Below are positions 36,372-45,649 of a DNA stretch of 64,000 nt, one piece after another. Location: NCBI RefSeq assembly GCF_010183535.1, contig NC_071331.1, positions 8,866,001 through 8,930,000 on the forward strand, read 5' to 3'. Positions within the stretch are counted from its first letter, which is position 1, and each line of letters opens with the position of its first letter. Below the pieces are notes generated by a model. It did not search any database and was not told the origin of the DNA. It saw only the letters and a program-made list of their open reading frames with translations. Position numbers and translations under genes: made by a program. This DNA comes from Caenorhabditis remanei (lineage: Eukaryota > Nematoda > Chromadorea > Rhabditida > Rhabditidae).

Positions 36372-36860
36372 GTCGACTATGAAAAACTGGGACGGCAAAG
36401 TTGGGACGAACTGACTGAAGTGGAGAGATATCTATTGGAAACTCAACTTGTTTTACGTGGTTTGAATACAAATTCAGTTTCAGAACATTATGATTATCAG
36501 GAGGGAGAGTATGACGAGATTTCGAAGCATTCTAGTGAAAAAAACAATGATGAAGCTACAGACTCTGAAGAAGACAGCGCCGAGGACTCAGAAGAAGACG
36601 AGGAGGAGAATACTGTATTGGATGGAGCTGTTGAGGAGAGTGAAGGGATTGATGACGATATTAACGGTAAAGACAAAAATGACGGAAGCAACGAAAACCA
36701 ATCGAAAGAGGAAAATGATGAAAGCGAAGATTCTGAACAAGACAGCTCCGAGGATTCAGATGAAGATCTACCCCAGAAACATTCAGAAACTAGCCATCAC
36801 TACAATAACAGAAGAAGAATCGGAGGGAGAGCTGCTCGTGTTTGGAACACGAGACAGTAA
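36372..36860 (+). pseudogene. acidic protein gene copy 2, signal exon lost
   Basis: Exon 2 is present after its TTCCAG acceptor and open for 162 codons, with the DYEKLGRQSWDELTEVER start, a long Asp/Glu/Ser region and the GGRAARVWNTRQ segment. A stop directly after NTRQ removes the aromatic tail. Exon 1 is gone: the promoter-side sequence ending in ATACGGTTAGCAA runs straight into intron sequence, so there is no start codon or signal peptide. Confidence 0.8.
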
Positions 36861-37005
36861 AAAAAATTCAAATATCAAAATTGATAGTTGAAATTTTGAG
36901 AATATTTTCTGTTTCGATTGTGTATCAAGAGTTTTATAAGTTTTAAATAAACCAATTGCAATTTTCTAACAGGGTGCAAGGACAAAAATAACAATGTCTA
37001 AAGTT

Positions 37006-37285
37006 ATTTTAGCGGCCCACCCCCCTCTTACAACTGCGCCCCACCGCAAACGAGAGAGTATCGACGAGAGACGCAGAATTTTTTCTCGCGCGAACAAATA
37101 TTTTTACCATTTTTGACCTATTTTCGCTGTTTTTAAGAACAAATTACATAAAAACTTTCGAAAAATAGTGAAAATAGGTCAAAACCTGTGAAAATAATTG
37201 TTGACGCGAAAAAAAAATCTGCGTCTCTCGCCGATACTCTCTCGTTTGCGGCGGGGCGCAGTTGTAACGAATTTGCTCGGCTAAT
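37006..37285. mobile_element. palindromic MITE
   Basis: Inverted arms of about 110 bp include TTACAACTGCGCCCC, AAACGAGAGAGTATCG and GACGCAGA near each end. It interrupts acidic-gene 3' flank that is continuous in other copies (TAAAGTTAT joined to TAGACGAG), which fixes the ends to within a few bases. There is no coding capacity and the superfamily is not determined. Confidence 0.65.
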
Positions 37286-37529
37286 AGACGAGAGTGGGAA
37301 GGTGAAACTGACATTTGTTGAAAAACTAGGGACACTGTTTCAAGCTGGGATTATATTTTTCAAAAATTCATACTTGCTTTGTTTTGATTGTGAGGCATTT
37401 CTCTTATTTCACTTTGACTTCCAGTTGAAAGTCTTGAGATACACCGCTACTTTACTGTTTCAAACTCCACATAACAGTCATTCACAACAGAAATCAACGA
37501 TTGTATGCTCGATTTGCCTGTACTCTATC

Positions 37530-37954
37530 TAGGCTTTCCATCCGGACGGGCGTTTCTGCGGGCGGCCCTCGCCCGCCCGGGCGGCGACCCGCCCGTGCCC
37601 GCCCTAGCCCGCCCTAGGGTAGACTGGCGTGACAAAATTTGTCTTTAATTTATTTTTTGCACAGTTTCAATCGTAGTTTGTCAAAAAAAACCTATAGCAC
37701 TGTCTTCCTAATTAAAAAAAAAGAAAACAAAAAAGTTTGCAGGAAAAAAGTTCGAACTCGGGAGGAGCAGATTCAAAAACAAGGTTGTTAACCACTAGGC
37801 CAAGCCTTCGCTTGACGAGAAAGAGGGGAAAGGGGGGTGAAGAAAGTAGGGTGTCACGCAAAGAAAAGAGAGGCGGTAGGGCCGCCTTAGGGCGGGTCGC
37901 CGCCCGCCCTAGGGCGGGTCGGGCGGGCATTTCGCCGCCCGGATGGAAAGCCTA
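37530..37954. mobile_element. hAT-like MITE with G/C-rich arms and a tRNA-like core
   Basis: The ends are inverted TAGGCTTTCCATCCGG. A perfect 8-bp duplication ACTCTATC flanks it (37522-37529 and 37955-37962), as for hAT elements. The arms are rich in GCCCGCCC/GGGCGGGC. A tRNA-like segment lies inside on the minus strand. No transposase is encoded. Confidence 0.85.
37745..37815 (-). ncRNA. tRNA-like pol III module in the hAT-like MITE
   Basis: On the minus strand a good box A (TGGCCTAGTGGTTAA) is followed at tRNA spacing by GAGTTCGAACT, close to a box B, and then by TTTTTT. The arms do not fold as a normal tRNA. It is tRNA-derived; expression is unknown. Confidence 0.5.
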
Positions 37955-39050
37955 ACTCTATCTGTTCATATGTTGCTCTGGGCCTGTGGGAAAAAAATTA
38001 TAAAGTACAGCTGCTAGGAAGAACGAGACTGAAATCCTTCGCAAAACTAGACGCACTGTTTCAAGCGAAGAGGTTTTAAAATAATTATTTTCTTGATACA
38101 GCATTTAATTAGTTTTGGTCAGTTCTGTCATTTCACTTTGACTTCCAGTTGAAAGTCTTGAGATACACCGCTACTTTTCTGTTTCAAACTCCTCATAACA
38201 GTTATTCACAACTGAACTAAACGATATGTATGCTCAATTTACCTGTACTCTACCTGCTCATATGTTGCTCTGAGACTGATTTACATTAGCTAAACCATAG
38301 TTGTCAAGGCCCGGCAAGGCCCGAAGGCCCGGGCCGGGCCGGGCCGGGCCGGTAGAAAATTTTCAAGACCCGGCCCGGCTTCAAAAAATGACCCTTTTTT
38401 TCCCAATTTTTTTTTCGAAATTTTTTCAATTTTTCATCGGAAATGTGACGATTTTTGACTATTTTTCAGAATTTCTTCTAATTCTGACTGATAGTCGGAA
38501 AATTTGACTTTTTCGCGAAAAAAATCAAAAAAATTTGAAAAATTTGAAAACATTTGAAAATTTGACTTTCGCGCCAATTTGCCCGGGCCCTGATTTCGCC
38601 GAAATTGTTTTTAAAATTCTTCGAGTTTTTGTTAAATTCGATTTCAAAATTCCAAAAATTGAAACTTTGAGAGGAAATTTTAAAAACGAGGCATGATACT
38701 TGTTGTTTTGTCTGTATCGTGCGAGTCAGTTCTCGGATCATGAAGATCGGCCTGGTATGAGCTTTCGCTCGGCCTTATATACTGGTGCGGGGGTGGAAGA
38801 CATTGGCGCCCGCGGGCGTAGGGCAAACGGGAGAGGACGAATGGTGTGACAATAACAAAGGGTGAGAGATAGAAGTGTGTGTGGAGACGCAGACATTGAA
38901 AGTGAGAATTATCTGTCCGTTGATTCCAGATCACACTTTATACAATGTTCCCTTTCTTCATCTCTTCATATGTTGGACAAGACAATAAGGAATTGAACAG
39001 AATGTACTCATTTTTCTATGAAAAATTTGTCTCCGTTTTGGTAAAAATTT
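37955..39050. other. intergenic with truncated CATACTTGTCA-family copy
   Basis: From 38296 to about 38602 there is a copy of the 31470-31794 element (left end CATAGTTGTCAAGGCCC) lacking a right end. Near 38734-38940 an insertion replaces the expected acidic-gene flank; on the minus strand it shows a TATA-like GTATATAAGGCCGAGC and could be LTR-derived, but no ends or target duplication were found. Confidence 0.45.
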
Positions 39051-39831
39051 GGTACTTTATGGTTTAACGGGTGTTTATTTAATTAACGGGTGTTTATATA
39101 ATAAACGGGTGTTTTGAGAATTAACGGGTGCAATACCAAAATCTAAAAATAAACGGGTGTTTATAAATCATTTTTTCAGCAGTTTTTATTTTTTCTATTC
39201 ATTCACTGTTTTACCGTTTTTTTGTTATTTTCTATCGTTTTACATATATAATTTCAATTATTTCGTCCGCAATCACTGATAAGAGTCTCCTAGCATTGCA
39301 CGCGTGGAACTGATAAGCACTATTCCAAAAACGGTTTTTCACTCGCTTTATTTTCTGTTAAAATCGTTTTGAAGACAGAACCTGTCACACTTTAAAGTAA
39401 AATAGAAAGATGCTTTGATTTTTTCATTTCAATCGATGTATTGTTTCCAAAAAATTAGTTACTACGTCTTGACAAATCAGTCAATGATAATGTAAAGGAT
39501 TCTGGATCACAAAAATCATTTTTATTTTTTAAGCTGAAAAGTTACTCGGATTGATGAGAAATTGGTTTCAAAAAAAGTCAAAACCCCATGACGCATATGT
39601 ATGTAGTTCTTGTAAACCAACACATGTATATTGTTATTTTATTTGTTTGAAGTATGACTAAAGAAGCATGAAGAAAAGAATCAAATCAAATACAACCGAG
39701 TATAGTTCAGAATAATTGAGGTAGATGTGGTTTCATGGCAACGAGTTTATAATAGATGAATGCTAGTGTTGTAGTATTGGACCTTATAAAAATGAGTTTT
39801 TTGATGCTTTTTTGGCTCCCAACCAAAAACT

Positions 39832-40233
39832 TCAGTTTTTTCTCCCTCTTCCAAATTGTCTTCTAGCTCCTCTTCCACCATTTGTTCTTCCTCCTCTTCC
39901 GCCACCTCCTCGTTGATTTGTCGTAGGAGCCTCAGTCGGTGGTCTTGCACGCAATTTGATTGGGCTCCTGCGTCCATCGACCACCTGTGTGCCACATGGT
40001 CCTCTTCTCTGCGAGCGGCCACATGGTCCTCTTTGATGTTTCCGATTTCTATCTCCTCGAAGCCTACGCGACAGCTGATGATTTTTTTCATTTTGTTGCT
40101 CATCTGACATTCCTGATGGCGAGAGACTTCTTTCCTCCGGGAACTCTGACTGCTCCAGTTCGTCTTCTTTTTGTTTCCTTTCCTTTTTGAGTACCATTCG
40201 TTGATTGATGAGTCTATCTCTAATTCGTACCAT
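39832..40233 (-). CDS. Arg/Gly-rich (RGG-box) protein in the cassette
   Basis: A single open frame of 133 codons starts MVRIRDRLINQRM, has a charged Lys/Glu middle (KKERKQKEDELEQSEFPEE), and ends in an RGG-type tail (GGGGRGGRTNGGRGARRQFG) such as found in RNA-binding proteins. I do not recognise the gene. A second frame on the same strand (40103-39747, 118 codons, Glu-rich) overlaps it and is also open, so a splice could switch frames. The start codon lies 236 bp from the divergent galectin-like start. Location inside a transposable cassette makes it a candidate cargo gene. Confidence 0.4.
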   Translation of the reverse strand: MVRIRDRLINQRMVLKKERKQKEDELEQSEFPEERSLSPSGMSDEQQNEKNHQLSRRLRGDRNRKHQRGPCGRSQRRGPCGTQVVDGRRSPIKLRARPPTEAPTTNQRGGGGRGGRTNGGRGARRQFGRGRKN

Positions 40234-40405
40234 GCTTATATCAATTGCGTGTAAACAATTGATAACATGGGCTCTGTTATCTCAGTGTTTCTCCCGAATG
40301 TGATCAATTTATCAATTAGAAACATATGGGCTATTTGACCACTGCAATTGTGTTAGGCACAATAAACAAGAGTCGTTCCAGGTTCCGTACCATGCATATA
40401 TCAAT
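40226..40405. promoter_or_regulatory. shared intergenic motif between the two cassette genes
   Basis: CGTACCATGCWTATATCAAT occurs twice in the same orientation (40226-40245 and 40386-40405) with one mismatch in 20 bases, inside the 236-bp divergent gap. The first copy overlaps the start codon of the minus-strand gene. A TATA-like TATAAAA at 40422-40428 precedes the plus-strand start by about 42 bp. Confidence 0.5.
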
Positions 40406-40469
40406 CAATTATAATCACCACTATAAAACAAGATTCTATTGACGTTAAATCAACTAACAGATTGACCAG

Positions 40470-41251
40470 ATGAAACTGCTGCTCGTTTTGATTTTTGTTT
40501 TGTTTTCGGTTTCTACTGTTGCAGTTTCTATTAATGCACTGGCGGTAAGAACTCAAAATTTCATTCTCTGAATAATCGTATTTAGACTGGTTTCACTGGT
40601 CTCGCATTTCTATTGGATACGGCAGTGCTATCTTCTGAAAGTCGCTCTGTTCCGTCTTCATGAATAGAATGAGTCCATGGAAAAGTAGTGCATTCAGTTG
40701 GTATCAAACCACTAGCGGTCGGAGATGTTTTAGAAATCATTATTCATGCAAAACAATCGTAAGAAAAAATTGAGATTCATTTATGCACCTAAACAATAAG
40801 TTCAGATTCAAAATTTTCATTCATTCGGATAATGAGTTTTTCGTTCCAATTGCATTGATAGTAAATCACTGGAAAAAGGTGTTTTTTTTTCATTTTTGAT
40901 ATGTTTAATAAATAGTTTTACAGGAACTGAGCATAACTTCCAGAAAATTTGAAGACTTTGATTACGACGAAAAAAGAAGAATCCCGTTTGTCCTTCCTAG
41001 TCAACTTTTGATCAATTTTGAAGTGTTAAAAATCGGCTGGAAGGTTTGAAAGTTTTACAAGGCATTGACTAATGTTTTTATTTCAGGTTACAATCAATAA
41101 TGACTGGGTAATGATCTATGAAAAACAAATGAGTTTGGCGTTTGCACACACTTTATCTATTTTCGGAGACGTAATGGTACAAACTGTGCAACTTTATCGA
41201 TATTCTGGACTTGAGGAGAACGAAGCGGAATATGGAAGTTATGAAGAATGA
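40470..41251 (+). pseudogene. secreted galectin-like protein gene, apparently broken
   Basis: Exon 1 (40470-40544) encodes a 25-residue signal-like peptide (MKLLLVLIFVLFSVSTVAVS). Exons 40586-40758, 40806-40878, 40924-41043 and 41087-41251 follow in consistent phase with GT-AG borders. The downstream product has a galectin-type beta-strand pattern: VVHSVGIKPLAVGDVLEIII, FKIFIHSDNEFFVPIAL, INFEVLKIGWKVTINNDWV and LSIFGDVMVQTV, the last matching the INGDVxLxxV-type end of galectin domains. The usual sugar-binding HxNxR and WxxE residues are not evident. Two TGA codons lie in frame in exon 2 (codons 51 and 54), so either the gene is dead or the exon 1-2 model is wrong. AATAAA lies at 41288. Confidence 0.45.
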
Positions 41252-41640
41252 AAAATATTTGTATTATATCCTTTTAAGTTATCTATGAATAAACATATGT
41301 ATATAAGACTTCTTAGAGAATATCAGACGATCATCTGTGTTTTCATGTTTACAATACTACGAATTTAGTAACAATCTTTTATCAGTTCTATTCGGAGACT
41401 CTTATCAGTGATTGCGGACGAAATAATTGAAATTATATATGTAAAACGATAGAAAATAACAAAAAACGGTAAAACAGTGAATGAATAGAAAAAATAAAAA
41501 CTGCTGAAAAAATGATTTATAAACACCCGTTTATTCTTAGATTTTGGTATTGCACCCGTTAATTCTCAAAACACCCGTTAATTCTCAAAACACCCGTTAA
41601 TTAAATAAACACCCGTTAAACCATAAAGTACCAAAAATTT

Positions 41641-42047
41641 AAAGGTGTACATATTGAGGTCTGTTCTGGTTTATTCATGTAGTGTTTGTGTTCCCGTAAG
41701 TTCATTCCTAAATAGAAAAAAATTCTTATAACCAGTCCAGAACTTGCTGAGAGCGAGTGGCGGAAAGTTTGGTCAGTGAGAAAGTTCAAGAAACATGGTT
41801 TTGGCCCTGTTGGTTTTCCAGTTGGCTAAGATTTTCGTCGTTGCTCCTACATTTTTTTCACAAGTCGAATTTCTAGGCCACCGCGCAGATTCTCTATGCC
41901 ATTTCACTGACCAAACTTTCCACCGCTCACTCTCGGCGAGTTCTGGTCTAAATTTGAGAAATCTTGGAATTTAGGAATGAACTCACATCACATAAACACA
42001 TACATCACGATATGAAAACATCAGGACCTTAATACACCTTCAATTAA
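41641..42047. mobile_element. palindromic MITE upstream of PAQR copy D
   Basis: Inverted arms share GAGTTCATTCCTAAAT, CCAGAACT and GGAAAGTTTGGTCAGTGA. The ends lie near AGGTGTA and TACACCT. A further single arm follows at about 42050-42180 and another is at 25300-25450, so this is a family with full and half copies. No coding capacity. Confidence 0.5.
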
Positions 42048-42391
42048 TTTATTTAAAAACATTCTGCCTCTTGCTCTCAGTGAGTTCTAGGCGGAATTAA
42101 AAAACTTTTTCAATTTAAAAATGAACTCATGTTAAGGCATACAGTACGATATTAAACATCAGAACAGACCTTTAAAGACATTTATTCAGATACTCGATTT
42201 CTCTATGAATCTCAACGTTTTTTGGTCAAATTGCTAGTTTTTTTCTCCGTTTCGATGACGTTTCATGACCTTAAACGATTTTGTAGGCTAATGTCTTCAC
42301 TTCAATTTATTTCTTTGATGCTCAACGTTTTCTAGGATTGCCTCAGCAGATTGAATTCTGATCAAACCACTAATTTTCAGTTCCCAAAAAA

Positions 42392-44582
42392 ATGCGTAAA
42401 CGATGTCTGAAATGCAACCACACAGACGTCTGCCATAATCATGAGAGGTATCGACTTGTCAGCAAGTGAGTAATACATTTTTTCCTCTTTCGTAAATATT
42501 TCACTTAAACTTCGGAATTTCGATCATTTAATTATTTTTCCAGATACACAATTCACAAAACCCTCTGGCAAAAATGACTACGTCATCAACCACTACAGAC
42601 CTCCAGCCATGACAAGAAAGATGTGCGCAAAGAGGTGAGATTTATAGATACTTTCTGAAAGGATTCTCTGTTTCTACCGGTTCACAAACTTTATACATTC
42701 TACTTGGCATATTCGTCAATTTTATTTCAGTGCGTTCCACATAAACAACGAGACAATCAACATCTGGAGTCATTTACTCGGATTCATCTACTTCACATAT
42801 CAACAATACTACACAAACTACATAGTTCTCCCATCAGTCGGATCTCATAAAGCTGATCATTTCGTGTTCACTCTATCAATATTTGGAATGCAAATGTGTA
42901 TGCTTCTATCAGCAAGTTATCATACATTTGGGTGTACAAGCATTGAGATGAGACAGAAATGGCTGAAAATGGATATTTTTGGAATATCGGCGGGTCTACT
43001 TGGAATGTATTTGAATGGAATTTACACTGCGTTTTTCTGTTTCCAGGTTAGCATATTTGAAGAGTCGGGATGTCAGAATATTCCGAAACAATACTCTTTC
43101 AGGACCACCTAACATCTTACATTTACATTCTACTCGGCATATTCGTCATCACTGCTTATGTACCGACTCGGCAAGATTTCTTTGAGAGGAAGATTGTTGG
43201 TGAGTTCTGGATATAATTTCATGATGACTAGTTTCGAGTGAACCGTTCCTTCATTACCAGCAGGGTGCTCAACCGAAGGTAAAACCGATGAAAAACCGAT
43301 TTTTTTTAACCGATGAAAATCGTTTCTCTCTCCGAAGAATTTTAACCGATTTCTCAAAAACTAAAACCGATAGGAAATCGATCAACAATCGGAGAAGAAT
43401 CGATTTTCTTCGATTGTGTTTTGAAAAAAAACCGTTCGGTTTCGGTTTTTATCGGTTTTGAAACCGGTTAAAAAGCCGATTATTCTTCGATTTTTACCGA
43501 TTTTCAACGGTTTTTTTGAAAATTCAAACTGTCACGTTTAGATTACTTCACACGTTTTTTTCTATTTTTAAAGAAAATTTGAACAAAATATGATAAAAAC
43601 GTGACAAACCGCCGTAGAGTTTGAACTTTCAGAAAATCCGGTGAAAATCGGTAAAAATCGGAGACTAATCGGTTTTAACCGGTTTCTAAACCGAACAAAA
43701 TCGGTTTTTTTTCAAAACAATCGAAGAAAATCGAATTTTAACCGATTTTTCCCTGGAGAAAAACCGATTTCTTTTTTAAAAACCGGCTCATATTTTCACC
43801 GATTTTAATCGGTTTTGAAGTATCGGTTGAGCACCCTGATTACCAGTTCTCCAAAACAGTAAAAATCTCGAAAATTAATTTTCCAGGCTCCCGAGTCGGT
43901 CTCCTTCACATAATTTATTGTATCATCATCACTTTCGGAATTTGTCCGACAGTTCATTGGGTGTTCCTTCATGGCGGATTTGATAGTGATCATGTTGTTG
44001 TGAGTTTATTTTTCAAGATTTGCATATAGTCGAAACATGGTGAACAAACTGATGAGTCCCTCGTGTTGCAATCAATCCTCCAGGAATCATTGTTCAGTAT
44101 TTTCTGTTTAAAAATCAGTTTTTCCACTTATCAAAGCTTCAATTTTCCATAAATCGGGCGCATTTCCAGAAATGGTTCCCCAATGTCATTGTACTCTACT
44201 CATTGATAGCTGCCGCCTTCATGTTCTATGTCACAATGGTGCCGGAGAGACTTTGGCCAGGTATCTAATTCAATGCTATAAATAAACCTGATCGGGAATT
44301 TTCTATGTTTCACTTTTTCCCGAAACATCGTTTTTTAAATTCTTTAATAGTTTTTCAGACTAAAGGTGATTTTGATGTTCCAGGAAAATTCGACGTGGTC
44401 GGATGCTCGCATCAATGGTGGCACATCTTCCTTCTCGAGCAATGATCTATTGGCAACAATCTGGAAATCAACTGCTCACAGAATATCGATCATTCTCTGA
44501 TAGTTTCCATCGATTCATCCCTCAACAAAACTTCTCTGAAATCTTGCATTCTATCTCTAATTATAGTCATCCCTCAATGTAA
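42392..44582 (+). pseudogene. PAQR3-like copy D, two frameshifts
   Basis: All seven exons are recognisable (42392-42465, 42544-42634, 42731-43046, 43103-43199, 43887-43999, 44170-44260, 44384-44582). Exon 2 has one extra A in the run after the codon for Q34, giving an immediate TGA. Exon 7 has lost one G in the LGAMIYW region just after the SHQWWH motif. Splice sites and most family residues are preserved, so the copy died recently or the two single-base changes are sequencing errors. Intron 4 carries the hAT-like element at 43261-43838. Confidence 0.85.
43261..43838. mobile_element. hAT-like MITE in PAQR copy D intron 4
   Basis: The ends are inverted CAGGGTGCTCAACCG and an 8-bp duplication ATTACCAG flanks it (43253-43260 and 43839-43846); the uninterrupted intron in copies A and E confirms the boundaries. 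The interior is built almost wholly of ACCGATTTT/AAAATCGGT repeats in inverted orientation, so the whole element is a near-palindrome. No transposase. Confidence 0.9.
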
Positions 44583-45649
44583 ATATGACTTTTTGAAAAT
44601 CAGTTCCTTTTTGCTCATTTCTTTATTTTTCCTGTTTCTTTTGAATTATTTATTGATCTCATTTTTGGATATAACGTTTATTTTTCGTTTTCTTAGTAAG
44701 TAAGGTTTGCTTTACGAGGTTACCCGGTGGGTATTTATTGTAGATTTTAGTTATTTTTATTCAATAAAATTAATTTTTAAACACTTTGAGTAATCAAAAT
44801 AGTGCGAAATCCAAGTTTTGGTTGATAAAATCAAACTGTAAAAGTGAATTTTCCTCATGTTAAGTGTTATGTCTTGATTTAAAAAGTGCTAATACAAAGT
44901 TCTCCCAGATTTTCGAAGCCCACACAAGCTAGGAATATTGGAGATTACATTATTTCCATTTTTAATTACAATTGGAAACAGTCGGAAATTCTGAACTTCT
45001 CAGCATTGTTCTACTTTATTGTTTCTTTTTCATTCTCATCGAGCTCAATCTGATTCAGAAAAAATAGAGGAATCCAAACGTGTTGTCCGTTTCCGGATTG
45101 GCCCACGTCATAAAAAGATACAGGCCGTTTTCTAAAAAGTGACGACGTGAAGGATTTTTTGATATCATCGGATTCAGAAAAATTAGAGGATACCGAACGT
45201 GTTGTCCGTTTCCGGGTAATTACGATCCACTGCAACACCCAGAAGGGTGGTGTGGAGAAGGAGGTTTAGTCGCCGTTAGGCGACGTGAACCGACTGGTTT
45301 TTCAAAAATTCAAATTTCACAAGCTAGGAATATTTAAGATGGCATTATTTCCAGTTTTAATTACTATTGGAAACAGTCAGAAATTCTGAATTTCTCAGCA
45401 TTGTTTTAGTTTGTTGTTTCATTTTCATTCTCATCGACACCAATCTCAGTTTTCCAACGACATGATACAAGAGACCGCCCTTTGATGTCACTCTCTCATT
45501 GCCGCTATGGTCTCATGAGCGTGGGAAAATCAGGTGTGTGAGACTATTTTGGGCGTGGTTTTCCATTGTATTGTCTCTACCATCAGAGAGTGTGCTCACT
45601 CTTAGATACGGTTAGCAGATATCTTACTCGGAAAGAAGACTTGCTCAAA
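44583..45649. other. flank between PAQR D and acidic copy 3
   Basis: PAQR 3' flank runs to about 44790 and acidic-gene 5' flank from about 45300. Between them a 47-bp block (ATCGGATTCAGAAAAA to GTTGTCCGTTTCCGG) occurs twice (45048-45094 and 45168-45215) and matches 62163-62229 in inverted orientation. At 45232-45298 lies an inverted fragment of the hairpin-rich retroelement. The 170 bp before 45650 are conserved before acidic copies 1, 3 and 4 (GCGTGGGAAAATCAGGTG and GATACGGTTAGCA) and probably hold the promoter. Confidence 0.55.

Larger units (their letters stand above)
39051..41632. mobile_element. foldback cassette carrying two divergent genes
   Basis: The 2582-bp element has inverted repeats of 240 and 239 bp (39051-39290 and 41394-41632) starting GGTACTTTATGGTTTAACGG, and a perfect 8-bp flanking duplication AAAAATTT (39043-39050 and 41633-41640). 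The arms contain tandem AACGGGTG units whose numbers and spacers differ slightly. Between them lie a minus-strand Arg/Gly-rich frame and a plus-strand multi-exon galectin-like gene. No transposase is visible. The ends lack the CAGGG of typical hAT elements; the superfamily is undetermined. Confidence 0.8.

Noticed and set aside
39051..39165. A CRISPR-like array or telomere-type repeat
   Set aside because: AACGGGTG units have irregular, AT-rich spacers, are mirrored in the other arm, and the genome is eukaryotic.
41765..41935. TTGGTCAGTG words resembling the chromosome pairing-centre motif of C. elegans HIM-8
   Set aside because: Only a pair, and they are the two arms of one palindromic MITE, not a cluster of independent sites.
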